DNA of 53,823 bases from SG-bin9 sp049323835 (GTDB taxonomy: Bacteria > Pseudomonadota > Alphaproteobacteria > Rhizobiales > Xanthobacteraceae): NCBI GenBank assembly GCA_049323835.1, contig JBMOOJ010000130.1:1-53823 (forward strand). Direction: 5' to 3'. Position numbers and translations under genes: made by a program. The notes under the pieces were generated by a model, which saw only the letters and a program-made list of their open reading frames with translations, made no database searches and was not told the origin of the DNA. Below, piece after piece: positions 26,012-34,533 of the stretch; within the stretch, counting starts at the first letter, position 1, and each line of letters begins with the position of its first letter.

Positions 26012-26989
26012 TTACTGCGCCGCAGCCAGTCGTGACGCATGATGGTCGAGAAACCACCTGTAAGTGCTCGCCACACCTTCCTCCAGCGGCGTCTTTGCGC
26101 GCCAGCCAAGGGCCGTCATCCGCGATACATCGAGCAGCTTGCGCGGCGTTCCGTCCGGCTTGGTGGTGTCGTGGACGATATTGCCGGTGAAGCCGACCGT
26201 CTTCGCGATCAGCCGTGCGAGGTCGGCGATCGAAATATCGGATCCCATGCCGACATTTACGTGCTCTTCGCCCTCATAATATTTCATGAGAAACACGAGG
26301 CCGTCCGCCAGATCATCGACATGCAGGAATTCGCGCAGCGGCTTGCCGGTCCCCCAGACGACGACCTCGTTGCTGCCTGCAATCTTGGCCTCGTGCATCT
26401 TGCGCATCAACGCAGGCAGCACGTGACTTGAGGCGAGGTCAAAGTTGTCGTTGGGGCCGTAAAGATTGGTCGGCATCGCTGAAATAAAGCGGCATCCGTG
26501 CTGGCGCATGTAGGCCTGACACAACTTGATTCCGGCAATTTTCGCGATCGCGTACCATTCGTTTGTCGGCTCCAGTGTTCCGGTCAGCAGTTCGGATTCG
26601 TTGATCGGCTGATGAGCCAGGCGGGGATAAATGCATGAGGAGCCAAGCGAGAGTAGCTTCTCCACGCCGAGTTCGTAGGCTGCGGCGACGACGTTCGTTT
26701 CAATCATCAGATTGTCGTAGAGAAACTCGACCGGATGGGTCGCGTTCGCCAGAATGCCTCCGACCTTCGCGGCCGCGAGAATGACGCCCTGCGGACGCGC
26801 TTTGTCCATCCATCGTTCGACGGCGTCTTGCCGTCGCAGATCGACCTCGGCGCTGGTCGCGGTCAGGATCGTGCAGTTCTCACTCTGCAGGCGCCGGATC
26901 AATGCCGACCCCACGAGACCGCGATGACCGGCCACGAAGATGCGTTTGCCGGCGAGGTCGAATGATGGCTGTGTCGCTGGTCTACCCAT
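26012..26989 (-). CDS. fcl: GDP-L-fucose synthase
   Basis: A 325-aa SDR epimerase-reductase that converts GDP-4-keto-6-deoxy-mannose to GDP-L-fucose with NADPH. Motifs are FVAGHRGLVGSALIRRL (glycine loop), AAAKVGGILAN, LGSSCIYP and the YxxxK catalytic pair in EWYAIAKIAG. It begins 25 bp after the methyltransferase gene 27014-27772 and ends 8 bp before the next one. The partner enzyme GDP-mannose 4,6-dehydratase (Gmd) is not in this window, so the substrate must come from elsewhere. Confidence 0.93.
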   Translation of the reverse strand: MGRPATQPSFDLAGKRIFVAGHRGLVGSALIRRLQSENCTILTATSAEVDLRRQDAVERWMDKARPQGVILAAAKVGGILANATHPVEFLYDNLMIETNVVAAAYELGVEKLLSLGSSCIYPRLAHQPINESELLTGTLEPTNEWYAIAKIAGIKLCQAYMRQHGCRFISAMPTNLYGPNDNFDLASSHVLPALMRKMHEAKIAGSNEVVVWGTGKPLREFLHVDDLADGLVFLMKYYEGEEHVNVGMGSDISIADLARLIAKTVGFTGNIVHDTTKPDGTPRKLLDVSRMTALGWRAKTPLEEGVASTYRWFLDHHASRLAAAQ

Positions 26990-27013
26990 TGCGGTACTCT
27001 GATCGGCGGTGCC

Positions 27014-27772
27014 TCATGCGGCCCCAGGTTGGCGGACAAGAACGGTTACGAGGCGGAACGCGAACTGCCTCCTGATGGCGAGGGGCAGGCTGTCTTCGAG
27101 TTTGATCAGCGCTTTTGTCAGGGTCGCCGGGATCAAGCACCACTTTTTGAATCCGCCGCTGAGCGGAAATGCAAACAGGCTGATCCAGTCGTTGGTTCTG
27201 ATGCTGAAATTCTTGAGGCGTTTCAGGGTTTCGGCACGATGGTCGTCGCGGGCGAAAAGCAGCGTCGGGATCGCCTGGTTCGAATCCCACGGATCCTTGG
27301 GCCCCGACGAGAATAGCGGCGCGAAAGGATCGACGCTGAGGTCTGCCGGCTCCTGGTGCAGATAGCGATAAAAGGGATACGACACGGTCGTCATGCCCGG
27401 CTCGATCATGGCAAGAACGCCGCCTGGCCGCAGAACGCGGGCTGCCTCATGAAGGAAATCCATCGGACGTTCCAGATGATGCAGGACGTCGAGCATGACG
27501 ATGCCGGAGAACGACCCATCTTCAAACGGCAGCCGGTGCGCATCGCAAGCGACGTCGATACCGGGGAAGGGCAGGATATCGACGGATACTGCGTCCGGCC
27601 GATGTTCCTTTATATGGGCCGAGCCGCCGCCGATATCGAGGATACGGCCGGGTGGACACGCCTCGAGCAGGCGGCGGTGATAGTCAGCATAGATCACCCG
27701 CAGGGTCGGCTTCCGTTCCCAAATACGACGATGCTCCACCAGCATCGGATCCAGATCGGATTGTGGCGCCAC
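27014..27772 (-). CDS. Class I SAM-dependent methyltransferase
   Basis: A 252-aa methyltransferase with GRILDIGGGSAHIKE, the acidic motif II VSVDILPFPG and IVMLDVLHHLERP. The GTG at 27772 has AGGA upstream and is preferred over the ATG at 27745. The C-terminal 100 residues contain a hydrophobic patch and are not typical of the core fold. It heads a three-gene minus-strand unit with fcl and another methyltransferase, suggesting methylated fucose-type residues (inference). Confidence 0.85.
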   Translation of the reverse strand: MAPQSDLDPMLVEHRRIWERKPTLRVIYADYHRRLLEACPPGRILDIGGGSAHIKEHRPDAVSVDILPFPGIDVACDAHRLPFEDGSFSGIVMLDVLHHLERPMDFLHEAARVLRPGGVLAMIEPGMTTVSYPFYRYLHQEPADLSVDPFAPLFSSGPKDPWDSNQAIPTLLFARDDHRAETLKRLKNFSIRTNDWISLFAFPLSGGFKKWCLIPATLTKALIKLEDSLPLAIRRQFAFRLVTVLVRQPGAA

Positions 27773-28159
27773 GCTATCCTCACTCAGCTTGCCTGAAGGT
27801 CCGGCAATCGGTCAGCTCAAGCCCGAAAACCTGCATATGCCCGTCAAAGACCCTCAACACAAGCCGAGATGGACACAAAAACGTTCTTCGAGGTCTTGCG
27901 GCCCGATAAAAAACCAAACAATAACAAAGCCTTGCGCGTTAAGATGTGGCGGCTCAGGCCCTGCGTGGGCGCACCGGAACCCGCGCCGATTTGCGGTGCT
28001 GGCGCTTTTGACATCCTGCGATCGGCAAACTATGCGGTTGCAGTCGATGTGCAGGGCTGAGCTCGATCAGGAATTCGGCGTCCCGCCGCTCTCGGGTGGC
28101 AGCATCCTTGGCGATGGCACGGGACTTTTTCAGCTATCCAGTCACACAAAGGGTTCGAA
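27773..28159. other. Divergent intergenic region without recognised genes
   Basis: These 387 bases lie between divergent genes. A locally A-rich stretch around 27905-27935 is the only composition anomaly. Short open frames across it (for example 27869-28060) have no motif, and I judge them spurious. It should hold promoters for both directions; I cannot place them. Confidence 0.5.
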
Positions 28160-29617
28160 GTGTTGGGTACGACCATTCAGGGCTCCGCGACGACGCTCCA
28201 GCGTAAAGCAGAGGTCATCGGCAATTCCGAAGAGCAGGCGAAAAATCGCAAGCATTGGCGCGAGAAGGCCCGGTTCTTCCATGCAGAGGACGAGCGCTAT
28301 CTTCGCTATCTCATTCCTAAAGGCTCCAGGATTCTCGAGATCGGATGCGGCACCGGCGACACACTGGCTGCACTGGAGCCCGCATATGGCGTCGGTATCG
28401 ATATCAGCCCAAGCATGATCGATGTCGCACGTCAGGCGCATCCGCAGTTCGAGTACGTGGTCGGAGATATCGAGAATCCGAAAACCCTTGAAACCATCAA
28501 TGGCTCGTTCGACTTCATTCTGATCGTCGATACGATTGGCGCCTTTCATGATTGCCAGGCGACGCTCGAGAATCTGCATCGGCTGTGCACCCGCGAAACC
28601 AGGCTTGTGATCGCCTACTACTCGCATCTGTGGCAGCCGCTGCTCCGCGTTGCCGAGTGGATCGGCTGGCGCATGCCGCAAGCCCCGCAGAACATTCTGT
28701 CGCCGTCGGATCTGAGGGCGCTTGCTGAACTGGCGGACTTCGATCCGGTATCGTCCGAGCAGCGATTGCTTTCGCCGCTGCGGCTGTTCGGCCTGGGCCG
28801 GTGGATCAACAAGCTGCTCAGTCCGTTGCCGCTGTTCCGCCTGTTCGCGCTGCGCCACTACGTGACGGCGCGCTCCCTGCGCGTGGCCGATGATGGTCTG
28901 CGGTCAGCAACGGTGGTTATTCCCGCGCGTAACGAGCGCGGCAACATCGAGCCGGCGGTCCAGCGCGTCAGCAAGTTCTGTGACGACATCGAGATTTTCT
29001 TCGTCGAGGGGCACAGCAAGGACGGAACCCTTGAGGAAATGTATCGCGTCAAGGCCGCCTATCCGCACCTCGATATCAAGGTGATGCAGCAGAAGGGCAA
29101 GGGAAAGGCAGATGCTGTGTTCCTTGCTTTCGACAATGCTCGCGGTGACGTGCTCATGATTCTCGATGCCGACCTGACCATGCCGCCCGAGCAACTGCCA
29201 AAGTTCTGGTCAGCGATCCGTTCTGGCAAAGGGGAGTTCATCAACGGATCCCGGCTTGTTTATCCGATGGAAGACGAAGCGATGCGCTTCCTCAATCTGG
29301 TTGCGAACAAGGGTTTCTCGCTGATCTTCTCGTGGCTGCTCAACCAGCGCCTCACCGATACGCTTTGCGGCACAAAGGTGTTGCGGCGTGCCGACTACGA
29401 ACGTCTGAAGCGGGGGCGCGCCTACTTCGGGGACTTCGATCCGTTTGGAGACTTTGATCTCATTTTCGGGGCCTCCAAACTCAACCTCAAGCTGGTTGAA
29501 GTGCCGATCCGCTATGCGAGCCGGACCTATGGCGAAACGCAGATCTCGCGCTTTCGCCATGGCGTCATGCTGCTGCGGATGGTGATCTTCGCATTCTTCA
29601 AGATCAAAGCGCTGTAA
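28160..29617 (+). CDS. Methyltransferase-glycosyltransferase 2 fusion protein
   Basis: A 485-aa protein with two domains. Residues about 30-165 are a class I methyltransferase with RILEIGCGTGDTLA (57-70). Residues about 248-480 are a family 2 glycosyltransferase of the dolichol-phosphate-mannose-synthase type, with ATVVIPARNERGNIE and the metal-binding DAD (336-338). The GT2 part ends in a short hydrophobic helix, so it may sit at the membrane and transfer to a polyprenyl phosphate. The start is GTG at 28160 or the adjacent TTG. It is followed 2 nt later by a GT4 gene. Fusion of these two activities in one chain is uncommon. Confidence 0.85.
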   Translation: MLGTTIQGSATTLQRKAEVIGNSEEQAKNRKHWREKARFFHAEDERYLRYLIPKGSRILEIGCGTGDTLAALEPAYGVGIDISPSMIDVARQAHPQFEYVVGDIENPKTLETINGSFDFILIVDTIGAFHDCQATLENLHRLCTRETRLVIAYYSHLWQPLLRVAEWIGWRMPQAPQNILSPSDLRALAELADFDPVSSEQRLLSPLRLFGLGRWINKLLSPLPLFRLFALRHYVTARSLRVADDGLRSATVVIPARNERGNIEPAVQRVSKFCDDIEIFFVEGHSKDGTLEEMYRVKAAYPHLDIKVMQQKGKGKADAVFLAFDNARGDVLMILDADLTMPPEQLPKFWSAIRSGKGEFINGSRLVYPMEDEAMRFLNLVANKGFSLIFSWLLNQRLTDTLCGTKVLRRADYERLKRGRAYFGDFDPFGDFDLIFGASKLNLKLVEVPIRYASRTYGETQISRFRHGVMLLRMVIFAFFKIKAL

Positions 29618-29619
29618 CG

Positions 29620-30786
29620 ATGAGTGGCGGTGCGCCGGTCCTTCTGTTTGTCGTGACGGAGGACTGGTACTTCGTGTCGCATCGTCTCGCGCTTGCGGTG
29701 GCCGCGCGCCGCGCCGGTTACGACGTTGGCGTCGTCACGCGCGTTGGGCGGCACGCGGATGCGATCCGCGAAGCAGGTCTTCGTCTCTATCCGTTGGCTT
29801 TCGACCGCGGCGGCATGAATCCATTCCGCGATCTCGGTACACTCGGCCGGTTGCTTCGGCTTTATCGGCGGACGCGGCCAGCGATCGTCCACCATGTCGC
29901 AATGAAGCCGGTGATTTACGGTTCGCTGGCGGCGCGGGCGAGCGGCGTTCCGGCGATAGTGAACGCGCTCAGCGGGCTCGGTTACGTCTTTTCATCCTCC
30001 GAGACGGGCGCAAGACGGCTGCGGGTGCTGGTGACGCAGTTGATGAGGCTGGCGCTGCGTGGGCGCCATCAGCGGCTGATCGTTCAGAATGTCCAGGACC
30101 GCGAGGCCGTGCTCGGGCTCGCACTCACAACGCCGGACTCGGTCCGGATGATCCGTGGTGCCGGTGTCGATCCCGCTGCGTTCCGGCAGGTGATGCAGGA
30201 CGTTGCATGTCCGACGGTGCTGCTGCCTGCGCGTTTCCTGCGTGACAAAGGCTTGCGCGAGTTTGCCGCCGCCGCCCGTGTGCTGAAGCGACGCGGCGTC
30301 CGAGCCCGTTTCGTATTGGTCGGGCGGCCGGATCCGGAAAATCCTGCAAGCATCGATGCTGCGGATGTTCAGCGGTGGGTTGAGGAAGGGATTCTCGAAA
30401 ATTTGGGATGGCGGGACGATATGCCGGAGATATTGTCGCAATCGCAGATCGTCTGCTTGCCGTCCTACCATGAGGGTTTGCCGAAGGCGCTGCTGGAGGC
30501 CGCTGCCAGCGGCTGCGCCATCGTCGCCACCGATATCGCCGGATGCCGGGAACTGATTGCCAATGGCCGTACCGGGTGGCTGGTACCGCCGCGGGACGTC
30601 AACGCGCTGGCGACAGCGCTGCAGGCCGCCATCGAGAATACGGAATTGCGCAAGCGCTATGCGTCGGAAGCGCGTGCGGCTGTGGTTGCAGAGTTCTCTG
30701 TTCAGCGGGTCATTGCTGATACGCTTGCAATCTATGCCGAGGTTGGTGCGCCGACGCGGATGGACGCCGATGGCGATGCTTGTTAG
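29620..30786 (+). CDS. Family 4 glycosyltransferase
   Basis: A 388-aa GT4 of the type found beside PglA/WbpH-like enzymes. The N-terminus VTEDWYFVSHRLALA is characteristic of this subgroup. Further blocks are HHVAMKPVIYGSLAAR, LLPARFLRDKGLREF at the donor domain and EGLPKALLEAAASG with the E-x7-E motif. The subgroup often adds an N-acetylhexosamine to an undecaprenyl-linked sugar, which is family knowledge and not proof here. It is co-transcribed with the fusion gene upstream and lies 36 bp ahead of the second asnB. Confidence 0.92.
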   Translation: MSGGAPVLLFVVTEDWYFVSHRLALAVAARRAGYDVGVVTRVGRHADAIREAGLRLYPLAFDRGGMNPFRDLGTLGRLLRLYRRTRPAIVHHVAMKPVIYGSLAARASGVPAIVNALSGLGYVFSSSETGARRLRVLVTQLMRLALRGRHQRLIVQNVQDREAVLGLALTTPDSVRMIRGAGVDPAAFRQVMQDVACPTVLLPARFLRDKGLREFAAAARVLKRRGVRARFVLVGRPDPENPASIDAADVQRWVEEGILENLGWRDDMPEILSQSQIVCLPSYHEGLPKALLEAAASGCAIVATDIAGCRELIANGRTGWLVPPRDVNALATALQAAIENTELRKRYASEARAAVVAEFSVQRVIADTLAIYAEVGAPTRMDADGDAC

Positions 30787-30822
30787 CACCCGTCACGTCG
30801 TTCGATCGGGGGTGGTGTCGAA

Positions 30823-32742
30823 ATGTGCGGAATAGCGGGCCTGGTCAGCGATCCCGGATCGCACGCCGATATCGCGCGCGATATGGCTCTCGCCATCGCC
30901 TATCGCGGGCCCGACGACGCAGGAGTTTGGGAAGACTCGGAGGCGGGTGTCGCGCTTTCGCATCGCAGACTGGCCATCATCGATCTGTCGCCGATGGGGC
31001 ATCAGCCGATGGCTTCGGCCTGTGGACGTTACGTCACAGTCTTCAACGGCGAAATCTACAACTACCAGCAGATGCGGGCCGCGCTCGAGCGCGAGGGGGT
31101 CGGCAATTGGCGTGGTCAATCCGATACTGAAGTTCTGCTTGCGGCTATTGCGCAGTGGGGGTTCAAGCGGGCGCTGCAAGCCAGCGTCGGCATGTTCGCT
31201 ATCGCGGTCTGGGATAGGAACGAACGGTCGCTGATGCTTGCGCGCGACCGCTTTGGTGAGAAGCCGGTTTACTACGGCCGCGTTGGCAAAGCCTTCGCCT
31301 TCGCATCGGAGCTGAAAGCGTTCCGCGTATTGCCGCAGTGGCAAGCTGAAGTCGATCGCGGCGCGCTGTCGCTTTTGCTCCGGCATAACTACATTCCCGC
31401 GCCGCACTCCATCTATCGGGGCGTATTCAAGCTTCGTCCAGGGACGCTGCTGGTGTTGCGCAGCGGAGCGGAGCCGCGGATCGAATCCTACTGGAGTGCG
31501 CGCGAGGTCGCGCAGCGGACGCAGGCGCTGCCATTCCGGGGGAGTGGTCCCGAAGCGGTCGCGCAGCTTGAGACGCTGCTTCGGCAATCGCTCGAGGGCC
31601 AGATGCTGGCGGATGTTCCGCTCGGCGCCTTCCTGTCCGGCGGTATCGATTCATCTGTTGTCGTCGCGATGATGCAGGCTATCAGCCGCCAGCCGGTGCG
31701 CACCTTCACCATCGGGTTCGATCAGGTCGATTACGACGAAGCCACACACGCGAAGCAGGTCGCGATGCATCTCGGCACCGATCACACCGAGCTTTATCTC
31801 TCCAATCGCGATGCACTCGATACCGTGCCGCGGCTGCCCGACATTTACTGTGAACCGTTTTCGGATTCATCGCAGATACCAACATTGCTGGTTTCGCAAC
31901 TGGCGCGCCGCCACGTCACGGTAGCGCTCTCGGGCGATGCCGGAGATGAACTATTTTCTGGCTACACCCGCTATGAGATCACGGACGGATTCTGGAATCG
32001 GTTGTCTGTCCTTCCCGCGCCGCTGCGGCACGTACTTGCCGGCGCCTTGAGAATCGCGCCGCCGGCCTTCTACAACACGGCGATGCGGTTGCTGCCGGCC
32101 CCGCTGCGCCCTCGGCGGTTCGGCGACAACGTGCACAAAGCCGCCGGGCTGCTCGCGCTGCAGTCCGTCGATGACGTTTACCTGAGGCTCGTATCGCACT
32201 GGACCGATCCAGCATCGATTGTCCGCGATGGGCCCGAGCCGGTGACGATGTTCAGCGGGCTTGAACCGTTGCCGCCACTGGACGGCAGCGTTGAGCGCAT
32301 GATGTATCTCGATCTTCTAAGCTATTTGCCTGACGATATTCTGGTAAAGGTCGACCGGGCGGCAATGGCCGTGAGTCTTGAGACGCGCGTACCGATGCTC
32401 GATCATCGGCTGGTCGAGTTTGCCATGTCGCTGCCGCTATCGATCAGGCGCGCCAATGGCGTGCCGAAATGGCCTTTGAAACAGTTACTCTACAAATACG
32501 TGCCGCAGCGGCTGGTCGATCGGCCGAAGATGGGCTTCGGCGTGCCGCTCGACAGGTGGTTGCGCGGTCCGCTGCGTGACTGGGCCGAAGACCTGCTTGG
32601 CGAAAGACGGCTGGAAACAGAGGGATACTTCCATTCTGCGCCGGTTCGCGCGGCATGGGACGACCATCAGTCCGGGCGGCGGAACAACCAGTATCTGTTA
32701 TGGGATGTTCTGATGTTTCAGGCGTGGAACGCGGCGCGTTAG
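30823..32742 (+). CDS. asnB: Glutamine-dependent asparagine synthetase family amidotransferase (copy 2)
   Basis: A 639-aa homologue of the protein at 23147. It has Cys2 (MCGIAGL), YRGPDDAG, FNGEIYN, the PP-loop SGGIDSS (272-278) and SGDAGDE, where copy 1 has SGDGGDE. Both copies end in the same block around DRPKMGFGxPxDxWLRGPLRDWAE. The catalytic residues I can check are intact in both, so both are probably active. The position downstream of a GT4 in a glycan locus suggests sugar amidation, not asparagine supply (inference). The ribosome site (GGGGG) is weak. Confidence 0.9.
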   Translation: MCGIAGLVSDPGSHADIARDMALAIAYRGPDDAGVWEDSEAGVALSHRRLAIIDLSPMGHQPMASACGRYVTVFNGEIYNYQQMRAALEREGVGNWRGQSDTEVLLAAIAQWGFKRALQASVGMFAIAVWDRNERSLMLARDRFGEKPVYYGRVGKAFAFASELKAFRVLPQWQAEVDRGALSLLLRHNYIPAPHSIYRGVFKLRPGTLLVLRSGAEPRIESYWSAREVAQRTQALPFRGSGPEAVAQLETLLRQSLEGQMLADVPLGAFLSGGIDSSVVVAMMQAISRQPVRTFTIGFDQVDYDEATHAKQVAMHLGTDHTELYLSNRDALDTVPRLPDIYCEPFSDSSQIPTLLVSQLARRHVTVALSGDAGDELFSGYTRYEITDGFWNRLSVLPAPLRHVLAGALRIAPPAFYNTAMRLLPAPLRPRRFGDNVHKAAGLLALQSVDDVYLRLVSHWTDPASIVRDGPEPVTMFSGLEPLPPLDGSVERMMYLDLLSYLPDDILVKVDRAAMAVSLETRVPMLDHRLVEFAMSLPLSIRRANGVPKWPLKQLLYKYVPQRLVDRPKMGFGVPLDRWLRGPLRDWAEDLLGERRLETEGYFHSAPVRAAWDDHQSGRRNNQYLLWDVLMFQAWNAAR

Positions 32743-32766
32743 TCGCGCGCCTTCAATTTGCAGTTC

Positions 32767-32784
32767 GCAACCCAGTGTGGTTGC
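32767..32784. repeat. Hairpin between convergent asnB copy 2 and rfbC
   Basis: GCAACC (32767-32772) and GGTTGC (32779-32784) form a perfect 6-bp stem with a 6-nt loop, nested between GTTCGCA and TGCGAAC. No T-run follows, so it is a weak terminator candidate at best. The adjacent GCGAACTTCGG (32791-32801) is identical to part of the inverted repeat at 9040-9050. Confidence 0.4.
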
Positions 32785-32803
32785 AGTCATGCGAACTTCG
32801 GCA

Positions 32804-33343
32804 TCAAGCTTCTGAGAGTGCGCGGCCGTTCTGGTCCCGCTGGGACAGGATCGGCAGCTGCCCGTCGAGCGGCCATTTAATACCGATTGCCGGATCGTTC
32901 CAAGCTATGCTGCGCTCGAGCTCCGGGGCATAGTACTGCGTCACCTTGTAGAGTACGTCGGCAGAATCGCTCAGCGTCAGAAATCCGTGAGCGAATCCTT
33001 CCGGCACCCACATCTGCTTCTTGTTGTCGGCTGAGAGCGTTTCGCCGACCCACTGCCCGAATGTCGGCGATCCCCTTCTGATGTCCACAGCGACATCGTA
33101 TACTGCGCCGATGCTGACCCGTACCAGTTTGCCCTGCGCCATCGGCGAAATCTGATAATGCAATCCGCGCAACACGTTCTTGGCTGATCGTGAATGATTG
33201 TCTTGAACAAAATCGAGATCGGGTCGAATGGCGTCCCGATAACTGCGCACGTTGAAGCTTTCCAGAAAAAACCCCCGCGAATCGCCCATCACTTGCGGTT
33301 CGATGATCATTACCTCGGGAATAGCCAGGTGGGTCACTTTCAT
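32804..33343 (-). CDS. rfbC: dTDP-4-dehydrorhamnose 3,5-epimerase
   Basis: A 179-aa cupin-fold epimerase that converts dTDP-4-keto-6-deoxyglucose to the L-lyxo isomer. It shows DSRGFFLESFN, FVQDNHSRS, the catalytic His in VLRGLHYQ, and the block VPEGFAHGFLTLSD. The ATG at 33343 overlaps the rfbB TGA (ATGA), and this start matches family N-termini better than upstream codons. It lies downstream of rfbB in a two-gene operon. RfbA and RfbD are not in the window. Confidence 0.95.
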   Translation of the reverse strand: MKVTHLAIPEVMIIEPQVMGDSRGFFLESFNVRSYRDAIRPDLDFVQDNHSRSAKNVLRGLHYQISPMAQGKLVRVSIGAVYDVAVDIRRGSPTFGQWVGETLSADNKKQMWVPEGFAHGFLTLSDSADVLYKVTQYYAPELERSIAWNDPAIGIKWPLDGQLPILSQRDQNGRALSEA

Positions 33344-34401
33344 GGCGTGTACTGCTTCTCGATCCATTGCCGGTAGGCGCCGCTGGTGACGCGCTCGGTC
33401 CATGGCCGGTTGTCGAGATACCAGCGCACGGTCTTGTGCAATCCGCTTTCGAACGTCTCTTGCGCGCGCCAGCCGAGCTCGCGCTCGATCTTCGAGGAAT
33501 CGACCGCGTAGTGGCGATCATGGCCGGGGCGGTCGGCGACGAAGGCGATCTGCCTGGCGTAGCTCACGCCATCGCTGCGCGGCGCGGCCTTGTCGAGGAT
33601 CGCGCACAGTGTCTTGACCACATCGAGGTTGGCAATGTCCTTGGCGCCGCCGACATTATACGTCTCGCCGACTTTGCCCTTCGCGAGCACGAGGCGAATG
33701 GCATCGCAGTGGTCCTCGACATACAGCCAGTCACGGATCTGCTTGCCGTCGCCATAGATCGGCAGCGGCTTGCCGGCGAGTGCGTTGTGCAGGCACAGCG
33801 GAATGAGTTTTTCGGGAAACTGATACGGCCCGTAGTTGTTCGAGCAGTTTGTCGTCAGCACCGGCAGGCCGTAGGTCTGGTGATAGGCGCGCACGAGATG
33901 GTCGGCAGCGGCCTTGGTCGCGGCGTAAGGGCTGTTGGGCGCATAGCGCGTGGTTTCGCTGAATGCGGGATCGCCCGGTTCCAGCGTGCCGAACACCTCG
34001 TCGGTCGAGACGTGCAGGAAACGGAAGGCATCCTTTCTGACGCCGGTGAGGCGGTCCCAATGCGCGCGTGCGGCATCGAGCAGGACATGCACGCCGACCA
34101 CGTTGGTATGGACGAAGTCTTCCGGCGTGTGGATCGAGCGGTCGACATGGCTTTCGGCCGCGAAGTTGATCACCGCGCTGATGTCGTGCTCGGCGAACAG
34201 CTGCGCCATGCGCAGGCGATCGCTGATGCTTGCGTTCACGAAGACATGCTGGGGATTGCCGTCGAGACTCTTCAGATTGTCGATGTTGCCGGCGTAGGTC
34301 AGCGCATCGACGTTGACGACGCGGCCGCGCTTGTCGCGCAGCCACGCATGAACGAAGTTCGAGCCGATAAAGCCCGCGCCGCCGGTTACCAGAAGGGTCA
34401 T
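33340..34401 (-). CDS. rfbB: dTDP-glucose 4,6-dehydratase
   Basis: A 353-aa extended SDR. The NAD loop is VTGGAGFIGSNFVHA, the catalytic acidic pair lies in HVSTDEVFG and the YxxxK pair in SPYAATKAAADH. It catalyses dTDP-glucose to dTDP-4-keto-6-deoxyglucose. It forms a translationally coupled pair with rfbC and marks the right edge of the first polysaccharide block. A 132-bp gap separates it from the CoA-transferase stop. Confidence 0.96.
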   Translation of the reverse strand: MTLLVTGGAGFIGSNFVHAWLRDKRGRVVNVDALTYAGNIDNLKSLDGNPQHVFVNASISDRLRMAQLFAEHDISAVINFAAESHVDRSIHTPEDFVHTNVVGVHVLLDAARAHWDRLTGVRKDAFRFLHVSTDEVFGTLEPGDPAFSETTRYAPNSPYAATKAAADHLVRAYHQTYGLPVLTTNCSNNYGPYQFPEKLIPLCLHNALAGKPLPIYGDGKQIRDWLYVEDHCDAIRLVLAKGKVGETYNVGGAKDIANLDVVKTLCAILDKAAPRSDGVSYARQIAFVADRPGHDRHYAVDSSKIERELGWRAQETFESGLHKTVRWYLDNRPWTERVTSGAYRQWIEKQYTP

Positions 34402-34533
34402 GACGGCTTCAGGGAATACGGTGCCCCGGGCCGCCGCTCAAGCCAAAAACGTCTGATTTTACAGAGTGTCGCGATATGGTTTCTGTGATAGAGCGCGGCC
34501 CGCCGTTGCCGGTGACCGCGCTTGCCGCCGCAA

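Noticed and set aside
27789..28418. 209-codon frame across the 27.8-28.2 kb intergenic region
   Set aside because: It overlaps the fusion gene in another frame and shows no recognisable motif.
32767..32801. Bidirectional terminator between asnB copy 2 and rfbC
   Set aside because: The stem is only 6 bp and lacks a T-run on either strand; kept only as a hairpin.
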